Positions 45,235 through 52,972 of a DNA stretch of 64,000 nt are shown piece by piece. The DNA is from Actinophytocola sp963729115. GTDB lineage: Bacteria > Actinomycetota > Actinomycetes > Mycobacteriales > Pseudonocardiaceae. How positions within the stretch are numbered: position 1 is the stretch's first letter; every line of letters begins with the position of its first letter. The position numbers and the translations under genes were made by a program. Where the stretch lies: positions 248,001 through 312,000 of the forward strand of contig CAVSMR010000025.1 in assembly GCA_963729115.1 (NCBI GenBank). Reading direction: 5' to 3'. The notes below the pieces were generated by a model. The model had not been told where the DNA came from. It made no database searches and was given only the letters and a program-made list of their open reading frames with translations.

Positions 45235-45711
45235 ATGGCTGAGTACTACGAGATCCGCCACACGGTTGGGTTCGAGGAGACCAACCTCGCCGGCAACGTC
45301 TACTACGTCAACTACCTGCGCTGGCAGGGCCGCTGCCGGGAGATGTTCCTCAAGGAGAAGGCGCCCGACGTACTGGCCGAGCTCATGCACGACCTCAAGA
45401 TGTTCACGCTCAAGGTCGAGTGCGAGTTCTTCAACGAGATCACCCTGTTCGACGAGCTGTCCGTGCGCATGCGGCTGGAGGAGCTGACCCAGACCCAGCT
45501 CCAGTTCAGCTTCGACTACGTGCGGGTGACCGAGGGGCTGGAGAACCTGGTGGCCCGGGGCCGGCAGCGGATCGCGTGCATGCGCGGTCCCAACAACGAC
45601 ACGGTGCCGACCCGGGTGCCCGCCGCGCTGCGCGAGGCGCTGCGGCCGTACACCAGCATCCCCGGCCTGGCCGCCGGGCAAGTGGACGCGGGCGCCCGGG
45701 AGTCTCGGTGA
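45235..45711 (+). CDS. Enediyne thioesterase (TEBC/E10 family)
   Basis: The 158-residue hot-dog-fold protein has the family opening HTVGFEETNLAGNVYYVNYL and RWQGRCREMFL, then EFFNEITLFDELSVRM. This family (SgcE10, CalE7) releases the PKSE-bound polyene, typically as a heptaene or methylketone. It starts 1 nt after the PKSE stop behind GGAGAGGAG, and its stop overlaps the flavin reductase start (GTGA). PKSE plus this thioesterase is the minimal pair needed to make the hallmark polyene in known systems. Confidence 0.94.
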   Translation: MAEYYEIRHTVGFEETNLAGNVYYVNYLRWQGRCREMFLKEKAPDVLAELMHDLKMFTLKVECEFFNEITLFDELSVRMRLEELTQTQLQFSFDYVRVTEGLENLVARGRQRIACMRGPNNDTVPTRVPAALREALRPYTSIPGLAAGQVDAGARESR

Positions 45712-46274
45712 CCGCGGGGCGGCGGGAGCCGCCCGCCCCACCCGTGACCGTCCTGCGCACCGCGCAGGAGCAGGAGACGGCCCAGCGGGCGCTGCGCGAC
45801 GTGATGTCCCAGTTCGCCACGGGCATCACGGTGCTCACCGCGCGGGGCAAGCTGGCGCACGGCATGACGGCGAACGCGTTCACCTCGGTCTCGCTCGACC
45901 CGCCGATGGTGCTGTGCTGCGTGGCCCGCACGGCCCGCATGCACGACGCGATCATCGACTCGCGCGCGTTCGGGGTGTCGGTGCTGAGCACCGAGCAGGA
46001 GGGCGTCGCGCGCTACTTCGCGAGCAAGGGGCGGCCGGCCGGGATGGAGCAGTTCGACCGGGTCGACTGGTTCCCGGGGCGCCACACCGGGGTGCCGCTG
46101 CTCGTGGGCTCGCTCGCGTGGCTCGAATGCGACCTCCAGGAGGTCTACGAGGGCGGCGACCACTCGATCTTCCTCGGCATGGTGCGCAGCGCGAGCCGGG
46201 GTGGCGGGCAGGCCCTGCTGTTCTACGGCGGCGGCTTCCACCACTACGACGTGCCGGTCGCGCGGTCGGCGTGA
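45708..46274 (+). CDS. Flavin reductase (E6-like)
   Basis: The 188-residue protein has a flavin_reduct domain: MSQFATGITVLTARG, HGMTANAFTSVSLDPPMVLC and a C-terminal GGGFHHYDVP. Such proteins supply reduced FMN or FAD to a separate two-component monooxygenase or halogenase. In the C-1027 cluster the equivalent (SgcE6) serves SgcC. No obvious oxygenase partner is adjacent, so the partner is either one of the flavoproteins in the 31-33 kb operon or is encoded elsewhere. Start GTG 45708 overlaps the thioesterase stop. Confidence 0.88.
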   Translation: MTAGRREPPAPPVTVLRTAQEQETAQRALRDVMSQFATGITVLTARGKLAHGMTANAFTSVSLDPPMVLCCVARTARMHDAIIDSRAFGVSVLSTEQEGVARYFASKGRPAGMEQFDRVDWFPGRHTGVPLLVGSLAWLECDLQEVYEGGDHSIFLGMVRSASRGGGQALLFYGGGFHHYDVPVARSA

Positions 46275-46288
46275 GCCGCGGAGGGACG

Positions 46289-47311
46289 ATGCTGGTCTGT
46301 GTCACGGGCGGCACGGGATTCGTCGGCGCCCACTCGGTGGCCGCGATCCTCGCCGGCGGGCACCGCGTGCGGCTGCTCGTGCGCGACGAGTCCACTGTGG
46401 AGCGCGCGCTGGCGCCGCTGGGCATCCCGCCGGGCGCGGTCGACGTGCAGGTCGGCGACGTGCTCGACGAGGCGAGCGTGGCGCGTGCGGTGCGCGGCGC
46501 GGACGCCGTGCTGCACGCCGCGTCGGTGTACACGTTCGACCCGCGCCGGCGGGCGGAGCTGGCGCGTACCAACGAGCTCGGCACCGAGGTCGTCCTCGCG
46601 CACGCCCGCGCGGCCGGGGCGCGGACGGTGTACGTGTCCAGCGTGGCCGCGCTCTTCCCGTCCCGGCGCCCCCTGGCCGCGGACTCCCCGGTGGGGCGGG
46701 CGCGGGAGCCCTACCTCGCGAGCAAGGCCGCCGCCGAGCGGGTGGCGCGCCGCCACCAGGCCGCGGGCGCGCCGGTCGCGATCACCTACCCGCCCGCGCT
46801 CCTCGGCCCGCACGACCCGAAGCTCGGCGACCAGACCGTCCGGCTGCGCGACACGCTGCGCGGGCTGATGCCGCTGTGGCCACTCGGCGGCTTCCCGCTC
46901 GGCGACGTCCGCGACACGGCCGCGCTGCACGCCGCCCTGCTGACCGGTCCGGGCGGGGGCCGGCACTTCGGCCCCGGCGAGTACGTCTCGACCCGCCGCT
47001 ACCTGCGGCTGCTGCGGCAGGTCACCGGCCGCGCGCTGCCCGCGGTCCACCTGCCGGCCCGCGCGCTGCTGCCCGCCGGCGTGCTGGCCGGGTGGCTGCA
47101 GCGGGTGTGGCCGTGGCACCTGCCCGTCGAGTACGGCGCGATCTACACGTGCGCGTGCGCCACCCGCGTGCACCCGGACGCGGCCGCGCCGCCGGCCCGC
47201 CCACTGGTCGCCACGTTCGCCGACACGGTGGCGTGGCTGCACCGCACGGGCCACGTCTCCACCCGCGCGGCCGGCCGCGCCCTGCTCGCCCGGGAGGTGG
47301 CGGCGTCGTGA
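46289..47311 (+). CDS. NAD-dependent epimerase/dehydratase-family SDR
   Basis: The 340-residue extended SDR has LVCVTGGTGFVGAHSVAAIL, LHAASVYTFDPRRR, VSSVAALFPSRRP, the catalytic YLASK motif and TYPPALLGPHDPK. The binding-site pattern resembles dihydroflavonol reductase/3-beta-HSD types rather than NDP-sugar epimerases, so it may reduce a ketone of the polyketide core. ATG 46289 has GGAGGG close upstream; GTG 46271 overlapping the reductase stop is an alternative. It is coupled to the carboxylase gene downstream (GTGA). Confidence 0.82.
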   Translation: MLVCVTGGTGFVGAHSVAAILAGGHRVRLLVRDESTVERALAPLGIPPGAVDVQVGDVLDEASVARAVRGADAVLHAASVYTFDPRRRAELARTNELGTEVVLAHARAAGARTVYVSSVAALFPSRRPLAADSPVGRAREPYLASKAAAERVARRHQAAGAPVAITYPPALLGPHDPKLGDQTVRLRDTLRGLMPLWPLGGFPLGDVRDTAALHAALLTGPGGGRHFGPGEYVSTRRYLRLLRQVTGRALPAVHLPARALLPAGVLAGWLQRVWPWHLPVEYGAIYTCACATRVHPDAAAPPARPLVATFADTVAWLHRTGHVSTRAAGRALLAREVAAS

Positions 47312-48930
47312 GTGAGCCCGCGGGGTTCCTCGATCCGCCGCCCGCGCGGCTCGCCGCCGTGCCGGATCTGCCGGTGGAGCCGCCCGAGTCGATGAGCCGG
47401 CTGCGTGACCGGCTGGCCGGGCTGCGCGCCGAGGTCGCCGGCGAGCGGCCGGATGCCGCGCGCCGCCAGGCCGCGCTGGGCAAGCTGACCGCCCGCGCGC
47501 GGCTGGAGCTGTTGCTGGACAACGGTTCCTTCGTCGAGCTCGACACCTACCGGCGGCGCGAGGCCGGTGGGCTCGCGGGTTCGAAGCGGCCACACACCGA
47601 CGGCGTGATCACCGGGTCGGGCATGATCGAGGGTCGGCAGGTCTTCGTCTACGCGCAGGATTTCACGATCTTCGGCGGCTCGCTCGGCGCGGCGCACGCG
47701 GAGAAGATCCACAAAGTCATGGACCTCGCGCTGGCCGCGGGCGCCCCGCTCATCGGGCTGAACGACAGCGGCGGCGCGCGCATCCAGGAGGGCGTGCTCG
47801 CGCTCAACGGGTACGGCGGGATCTTCCGCCGGCACGTGGCGGCGTCCGGGATCATCCCGCAGATCAGCGTGATCCTCGGCCCGTGCGCGGGCGGCGCGGC
47901 CTACTCCCCCGCGCTGACCGACTTCGTGTTCATGGTGCGCGACACCGCGCAGATGTACCTGACCGGCCCGGACGTGATCGCCTCGGTGACCGGCGAGCAG
48001 GTGAGCCACGCCGACCTCGGCGGCGCGGAGGTGCACGGCAGCCGCTCGGGGGTGGCCACGTTCGTGCACGACGACGAGGAGGGCTGCCTCGCCGACGTGC
48101 GCTACCTCGTGTCGATCCTGCCGGCGAACAACATGGAGCCCGCGCCGGTGTTCGAGCAGCGCGGCGCCGAGCAGGACGAGCGGCCACGGCTCGCCGAGCT
48201 CGTCCCGGCCGACCTGTCCCGGCCCTACGACATCCGCGACGTGCTCGCCGAGCTCGTCGACGACGGCGAGTACCTGGAGATCCAGGAGGGCTGGGCGGCC
48301 AACGTCGTCTGCGCGCTGGCCCATGTGGACGGTCACCTCACCGGCGTGGTCGGCAACCAGCCGCTGGTGCTCGCCGGCGTGCTGGACATCCACGCCGCCC
48401 AGAAGGCCGCCCGGTTCGTGCGCTTCTGCGACGCCTTCAGCATCCCGCTGGTCACCCTCGTCGACGTGCCGGGCTTCCTGCCGGGCACCGGCCAGGAGTA
48501 CGACGGGATCATCCGGCACGGCGCGAAGCTGCTCTACGCCTACTGCGAGGCGACCGTGCCGCGGATCCAGGTGATCCTGCGCAAGGCGTACGGCGGCGCG
48601 TACATCGTCATGGACTCCCGCTCGGTCGGCACCGACCTCTCCCTCGCCTGGCCCACCAACGAGATCGCCGTGATGGGCGCAGCGGGCGCGGTCGACGTCC
48701 TCTACCGCCGCGAGCTCGCCGCCGCCCAGGACCGCCCGGCCCGGCGCCGGGAGCTGATCGCCCGCTACACCGAGGAGCTCATGCATCCGCAGTACGCGGC
48801 CGAGCACGGCCTCGTGGACGACGTCATCGACCCGGTGTCGACCCGGGCGATGGTCGCGCGCGGCCTGGCGATGCTGCGCAGCAAGCGAAAGCCCGCGCCG
48901 CGGCGCAAGCACGGCAACGTCCCACTGTAG
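47308..48930 (+). CDS. Acyl-CoA carboxylase beta subunit (carboxyltransferase)
   Basis: The 540-residue protein is an AccD/PccB-type carboxyltransferase. It has an N-terminal half with LGKLTARARLELLLDNGSF, LIGLNDSGGARIQEGV and GPCAGGAAYSPALTDF (oxyanion site), and a C-terminal half with VPGFLPGTGQEYDGIIRHG and GGAYIVMDSRSVG. It transfers CO2 from biotin to acetyl- or propionyl-CoA. No biotinylated alpha subunit is nearby, so it must use one encoded elsewhere. As last gene of the PKSE operon (GTGA overlap) it probably raises malonyl-CoA supply for the synthase. Confidence 0.92.
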   Translation: MSEPAGFLDPPPARLAAVPDLPVEPPESMSRLRDRLAGLRAEVAGERPDAARRQAALGKLTARARLELLLDNGSFVELDTYRRREAGGLAGSKRPHTDGVITGSGMIEGRQVFVYAQDFTIFGGSLGAAHAEKIHKVMDLALAAGAPLIGLNDSGGARIQEGVLALNGYGGIFRRHVAASGIIPQISVILGPCAGGAAYSPALTDFVFMVRDTAQMYLTGPDVIASVTGEQVSHADLGGAEVHGSRSGVATFVHDDEEGCLADVRYLVSILPANNMEPAPVFEQRGAEQDERPRLAELVPADLSRPYDIRDVLAELVDDGEYLEIQEGWAANVVCALAHVDGHLTGVVGNQPLVLAGVLDIHAAQKAARFVRFCDAFSIPLVTLVDVPGFLPGTGQEYDGIIRHGAKLLYAYCEATVPRIQVILRKAYGGAYIVMDSRSVGTDLSLAWPTNEIAVMGAAGAVDVLYRRELAAAQDRPARRRELIARYTEELMHPQYAAEHGLVDDVIDPVSTRAMVARGLAMLRSKRKPAPRRKHGNVPL

Positions 48931-48945
48931 AACCGGGGGTTGAGC

Positions 48946-49665
48946 ATGGACACCAGCCTGTACGAGATGGGCCGACCGACGCTACGAGCCGAGCGCGCGC
49001 CGAACCACGAGTGCTACGCGCACATCCGGCGGTCCGTGACCGAGCTGCTCACGACCGCCCGCGACGTCGTGGACCCGGCCGTGCCGTCGTGTCCGGAGTG
49101 GACGTTGAGCGGGCTGGTCACGCACCTGGTCGGCGTGGCGGCGATGGCGATCGGGCGGCTGTCCGGGTGGCCGGCGACCGCGACGGCACCGTCGGCGGGC
49201 ATGGACCTCGACCAGCTGCTCGCCGCGTGGGAGCGGCTCGGGGCGGAGGCGGACGTGTTGCTGGCCGAGCGCGGCGGGCGGTCGGGCAACATCCTCGTGA
49301 TGGACGCGTTCACCCACGAGCTGGACATCCGCTACGCGATCGGCGCGGGGCTGCCGGCCGGGCATCCCGCGTTCGCCGGCGCTTTCGAGGTGCTGGCGAA
49401 CGGGTTCGCCGCGGCCGTGATCGACCACGACCTGCCGGCCCTGCGCCTGTCCACCGGAAGTACACAGTGGACGGTCGGGCTGGGCGAGCCAGCGGCGACG
49501 GTGACCGCCGGCCGCTACGACCTGTACCGCTCGCTCGCCGGGCGGCGCAGCCACGAGCAGATCGCGGCCCTGCACTGGGACCGCGACTCTCACCGCTGGC
49601 TGCCGGCCTTCACCTGGGGTCCCTTCACGCCGCCGGGCTCCGCCGTGGAACCGGTGTCCTCCTGA
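48946..49665 (+). CDS. Mycothiol-dependent maleylpyruvate-isomerase-family protein
   Basis: The 239-residue protein has the MDMPI/DinB-like four-helix domain: VVDPAVPSCPEWTLSGLVTH and GNILVMDAFTHELDIRYAIG, which supply the metal-binding His and Glu/Asp positions. The C-terminal domain (about 170-239) is beta-rich. Such proteins use mycothiol, the actinobacterial thiol, in isomerisation or detoxification. It follows the carboxylase by 15 nt and might be co-transcribed, so a role in self-protection is possible but unproven. Its 3' end overlaps the convergent TetR gene by 76 nt. Confidence 0.82.
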   Translation: MDTSLYEMGRPTLRAERAPNHECYAHIRRSVTELLTTARDVVDPAVPSCPEWTLSGLVTHLVGVAAMAIGRLSGWPATATAPSAGMDLDQLLAAWERLGAEADVLLAERGGRSGNILVMDAFTHELDIRYAIGAGLPAGHPAFAGAFEVLANGFAAAVIDHDLPALRLSTGSTQWTVGLGEPAATVTAGRYDLYRSLAGRRSHEQIAALHWDRDSHRWLPAFTWGPFTPPGSAVEPVSS

Positions 49666-50333
49666 ACCGGCTCCACGGTGCTCGCCGCCAGCGCGGCGAA
49701 CACGTCCACCGAACCGCGGACGGACGCCGTCGCCGCCTCGAGCGTGTCGCCCGCGCCGACCAGCAACGTCACGATCTGCGTCTCGAAGCACCGGTCGGCG
49801 CCGAACGGGTCGATGAGGTAGCCGTCCAGCTCGAGCGTCACGGTGCCGTGCATCGCGAGCCACATGTGGTGCGCGACGAGCGCCGGGTCCTCGTCGCGGA
49901 AGCGGCCCGCCTCGATGCACCGCGCCGCGCACTCCACCACCCGCACCAGGTTGAACCGGCCGTACTGGCGGTCTTCCTCGCTCAGCTCGAACCCGGCCAG
50001 TGAGCGCCCGCCGAACATGACCGAGTAGAGGTTCGCGTTCGTGCTGGCCGTGTGCCGGTACGCGCGGCCGACCACCGCCATGTCCAGGACCGGGTCGGCG
50101 GACCACTCGATGCGGTCGAACGCCCTCGCCAGCCGCCCGAACCCCTCGTGCACGATCTCGCGCACGAGCCCGCTCATGCTGCCGAAATGCGTGTAGACGG
50201 CCATCGTCGAGGTACCCGCTTCCTTCGCGATGCGGCGGGTGGACATCGACTCGGGTCCCTCCTCGGCGAGCAGCCGGGCGGCAATCTCGATCAACTCCGA
50301 ACGTGCTGAGGGGTCACGACGTCGCGGGCTCAT
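49590..50333 (-). CDS. TetR-family regulator
   Basis: The 247-residue protein has a TetR HTH (about 10-57: ARLLAEEGPESMSTRRIAKE, then STMAVYTHFGSMSGLV) and a TetR_C_13-like ligand domain with FNLVRVVECAARCIEAGRF and HHMWLAMHGTVTLEL. It faces a small gene at 50418; both promoters overlap in one inverted repeat, so it probably represses itself and that gene. The last 76 nt overlap the mycothiol-enzyme gene on the other strand. Confidence 0.9.
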   Translation of the reverse strand: MSPRRRDPSARSELIEIAARLLAEEGPESMSTRRIAKEAGTSTMAVYTHFGSMSGLVREIVHEGFGRLARAFDRIEWSADPVLDMAVVGRAYRHTASTNANLYSVMFGGRSLAGFELSEEDRQYGRFNLVRVVECAARCIEAGRFRDEDPALVAHHMWLAMHGTVTLELDGYLIDPFGADRCFETQIVTLLVGAGDTLEAATASVRGSVDVFAALAASTVEPVQEDTGSTAEPGGVKGPQVKAGSQR

Positions 50334-50334
50334 A

Positions 50335-50383
50335 TTGACAGTGTTACATAACGCCGCTACCTTTGAAGTACAACAGCGTTATG
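50335..50383. promoter_or_regulatory. Overlapping divergent promoters with TetR-type operator
   Basis: Plus strand: TTGACA (50335-50340), 17-nt spacer, TACCTT (50358-50363), aimed at the gene at 50418. Minus strand: TTGTAC (50368-50373), 17-nt spacer, TATGTA (50345-50350), aimed at tetR. The inverted repeat CATAACGC / GCGTTATG (50347-50354 and 50376-50383; extendable to 12 positions with 2 mismatches) covers both promoters. Confidence 0.72.
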
Positions 50384-50417
50384 AGTTCAGTCGGAGCTCA
50401 GTGAGGATGGTGCGGTC

Positions 50418-50732
50418 ATGAACGAACCCGTAGAACTCGGCGGCACCATTCCCCAGGCGAAGTTCCGGCTGGAGACCGGCCTCGACGTCCTCGACGAGTG
50501 GGCGCAGACCGCGAGCCAGGGTCAGAAGAACGCCATCTACAAGGCGTTGTTCGCGATGCTGGACGGGTCGCTGTTCCGGACCTACCGGATCGTCGACGAC
50601 TTCCAGCGGGCGAGCGAGCTGTTCGTCATCGTCAAGAACGACCTGATGATGAAGATCCGGATCAACTGCTTCGACTCGTTCGGCGTGGTGTCCATCGGCC
50701 CCTGCGGCGACATCGCCAACCACCGGCGCTGA
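50418..50732 (+). CDS. Small conserved hypothetical protein (104 aa)
   Basis: The 104-residue soluble protein has FRLETGLDVLDEWAQTASQG, YKALFAMLDGSLFRTYRIV and KNDLMMKIRINCFDSFGV. It may form a small alpha/beta domain. No family could be named with confidence. It is probably the regulatory target of the facing TetR gene. A GAGGATG lies before ATG 50418 and a strong terminator follows. Confidence 0.68.
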   Translation: MNEPVELGGTIPQAKFRLETGLDVLDEWAQTASQGQKNAIYKALFAMLDGSLFRTYRIVDDFQRASELFVIVKNDLMMKIRINCFDSFGVVSIGPCGDIANHRR

Positions 50733-50751
50733 GCGCCGGCCCCCGAGCCGG

Positions 50752-50779
50752 AGGCGCCGGACCGCACGGTCCGGCGCCT
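50752..50779. terminator. Convergent terminator hairpin
   Basis: A perfect 12-bp stem (AGGCGCCGGACC and its complement) with loop GCAC lies between the 104-aa gene and the NUDIX gene. TTCTCC follows on the plus side. Confidence 0.8.
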
Positions 50780-50787
50780 TCTCCAGC

Positions 50788-51348
50788 TCAGCGCTCCTTG
50801 AGCAGGAACAACGCGTAGCCGGCGAGCGTCGAGTTGTCCTTGATCTCGCCGTCGCGGATCATCCGCTCCACCTCGGCGCGCCCGAACCAGCGGTGCCGCA
50901 TGTCCTGCTCGGTCGGTTCGCGGTCCGGCGGGCCGGCCACGAGGTCGGTCGCCAGGAAGACGTCGCACGCCTGCGGGCTCGCGCCCTGCCAGCCGAAGAG
51001 GTGACCGAGGTGGCGCATCGAGCCGGCGCGCAGGCCGGTCTCCTCGGCCAGCTCGGCGCGGGCGAGGTCGACGGGCGCACCCTGCGCCCAGTTCGGGAAG
51101 CAGCCCTGCGGGAACTCCCAGTGCCGCGCGGCGACGGGGTAGCGGTACTGGTCGACGAGGTGGAACCCGTCGTTCTCGTACGCGATCACCAGCGCGAAGT
51201 CGGGCCGGTCGACGACGGAGTAGATGCCGCGCGAGCCGTCCTGGCGCTCCACGCGGTCCTCGCGCAGCGCGAGCCATTCGTTGCGGTAGACGAGCCGCGT
51301 GGACAGCTGGCGGACGGGCGGCGGGGCGGCGTCGTCGACCTCGGTCAC
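50788..51348 (-). CDS. NUDIX hydrolase
   Basis: The 186-residue protein has a NUDIX box with RAELAEETGL as its helix (about 95-104), preceded by EFPQGCFPNWAQG. This layout fits ADP-ribose pyrophosphatase-type enzymes that hydrolyse nucleoside diphosphates linked to another moiety. Supporting phrases are ALVIAYENDGFHLVDQYRYP and a C-terminal RWFGRAEVERMIRDGEI. It stands alone between terminators; the substrate is unknown. Confidence 0.85.
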   Translation of the reverse strand: MTEVDDAAPPPVRQLSTRLVYRNEWLALREDRVERQDGSRGIYSVVDRPDFALVIAYENDGFHLVDQYRYPVAARHWEFPQGCFPNWAQGAPVDLARAELAEETGLRAGSMRHLGHLFGWQGASPQACDVFLATDLVAGPPDREPTEQDMRHRWFGRAEVERMIRDGEIKDNSTLAGYALFLLKER

Positions 51349-51822
51349 GCACTCACGCTAACGAGCCCGGCCGGGAGCGGCCCGGGTACTCCAGCGAGCG
51401 TCGACCGCCGGACGAGAAGCGCGCCAGCCCGGGACGCTGTGCCACTGTCACGATTCAGTGACGCGTTGACAGGCACGCTCCGTGCCCGCACCACGTGACA
51501 CACGGGGCGTGAATGTCGCGGTGTGAACTGGGAAAACGGCAAATGGGGGGCGGCGAGGTCACGATTCAGCAACATTCGACTGAAAACGGTTGGCGTCACA
51601 CTGGGCGCCGTGCCGGGGATCCATACACGGTCCGTAGCCCCCTACGAACATGCGGTAGCGAATTGGCTCGGCAATCCGCGCAAGACCGCAGCTCAACGCC
51701 CATTCGTGACCTGCGCACGAAATGGAAGCCACCGATAGTCACGAAATGGCGACCTCTCTAGAGTGACCTACCGGTGCGGGGGCACCACTACATGTCACCT
51801 TGTTAAAAGGAGAGAGGCTCCA
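51349..51822. promoter_or_regulatory. 474-nt gap upstream of the solute-binding lipoprotein
   Basis: No convincing gene is seen. The 12-mer GTCACGATTCAG occurs twice (51447-51458 and 51558-51569, 111 nt apart). A possible promoter is TAGTCA (51736-51741), 17-nt spacer, TAGAGT (51759-51764), 59 nt before the lipoprotein ATG; TTGACA at 51466 has no matching -10. The AT-rich right part ends in an excellent AAAGGAGAG ribosome site. Two short frames (51513-51761 and 51523-51738) are likely chance. Confidence 0.4.
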
Positions 51823-52863
51823 ATGCCTAAGAGCTTCATCGGGCGCGGCCTGCGCACCCGTGTCCCCGTCGTCGCGACGGCAGCTTTAGCGCTGATCACG
51901 ACGCTGACCAGCTGTGGCCTGCTCGGCGGGTCGGACGAGGGAAGCGAGCCGGCAAAGAGCGGAGACGGCAATCTCGAGAAGTCGGATATCTCGGTCTCGA
52001 TCATGAAGACCACCGACCTCGCGCCGTTCCACCTGGCGATGAAAGAGGGCTACTTCAAGGACGAGGGCCTCAACGTCAAGTTCGTCCAGGCACCCAGCGG
52101 CGGCGAGTCGGTCGGCAAGCTCCTCAGCGGCGAAGTCGACATCGCCTACGCCAGCTACACCCCGTTCTTCCTCGCCCAGTCCAAGAACGCCGCCGGCGCC
52201 AAGGGCGGCGTCAAGCTCGTCGCCGACGCCTCCTCGGCCGGTCCCGGCGCCACCATGGTCGTCGCCACCCCGGACTCCTCGGTGCGCACCATCAAGGACA
52301 TCCCCGGCAAGCGCGTCGCCGTCACCGCCACCGGCACCATCTCCGACCTGCTGACGATGGCCACGCTCAAGGCCAACAACGTGGCCTACGACAAGATCAA
52401 GTGGACGCCGACGCCGTTCCCGCTGACCGCCCAGGCCCTCAAGGAGAAGCGGGTCGACGCCGCGTTCGTCACCGAACCCTTCATCCAGGACACCATGAAG
52501 AACGCCGGCGCCCAGCCGATCTTCGACACCGCCACCGGCCCGACCGCCGACATGCCGACCGCCGGCTGGGGCTCCAGCGGTGACTTCGTCGAGAAGAACC
52601 CCAAGACCATCGCCGCCTTCCAGCGCGCGATGCAGAAGGGCACCGACCTCGCTCTCGGTGACCGTGGCAAGGTCGAGCCCATGCTCGTCGAGTTCTCCGG
52701 CGTCGACCAGGACACCGCCCGCATGGCAACCCTGCTCACCTTCCAGTCCAAGCTCGACGCGACCCGCATCCAGCGCGTCCCCGACCTCATGCTCGAGTTC
52801 AAGGTCATCACGAAGCCACTCGACGTGAAGCAGATGATCGTGCCGACCGCGCCACTCAGCTGA
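51823..52863 (+). CDS. ABC transporter solute-binding lipoprotein (NMT1/SsuA type)
   Basis: The 346-residue lipoprotein has a signal peptide with lipobox LTSC (about residue 31), then a periplasmic-binding fold typical of NMT1/THI5 and SsuA/TauA proteins: MKTTDLAPFHLAMKEGYFKD, LLSGEVDIAYASYTPFF and TFQSKLDATRIQ. It would bind a small anionic or aromatic ligand. No permease or ATPase is adjacent, so the rest of the transporter is elsewhere. Residue 22 is encoded by TTA (51886-51888), which ties it to bldA control. A 16-bp terminator follows. Confidence 0.88.
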   Translation: MPKSFIGRGLRTRVPVVATAALALITTLTSCGLLGGSDEGSEPAKSGDGNLEKSDISVSIMKTTDLAPFHLAMKEGYFKDEGLNVKFVQAPSGGESVGKLLSGEVDIAYASYTPFFLAQSKNAAGAKGGVKLVADASSAGPGATMVVATPDSSVRTIKDIPGKRVAVTATGTISDLLTMATLKANNVAYDKIKWTPTPFPLTAQALKEKRVDAAFVTEPFIQDTMKNAGAQPIFDTATGPTADMPTAGWGSSGDFVEKNPKTIAAFQRAMQKGTDLALGDRGKVEPMLVEFSGVDQDTARMATLLTFQSKLDATRIQRVPDLMLEFKVITKPLDVKQMIVPTAPLS

Positions 52864-52883
52864 CGCGCCGCCACACCAACGAG

Positions 52884-52932
52884 CCGGGCGGCTCCTTCCT
52901 CAGCCGGGAAGGAGCCGCCCGGTTCGCTTTTT
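52884..52932 (+). terminator. Strong rho-independent terminator
   Basis: A perfect 16-bp stem (CCGGGCGGCTCCTTCC at 52884-52899 with its complement at 52907-52922), 7-nt loop, then TTTTT at 52928-52932. Confidence 0.93.
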
Positions 52933-52972
52933 CCCGCCGTTGACCGATAATCGAACCCTGGGGGTAGTGCAC

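Noticed and set aside
51513..51761. Short genes in the gap before the solute-binding lipoprotein
   Set aside because: Two frames overlap each other, lack recognisable motifs and run through likely promoter DNA.
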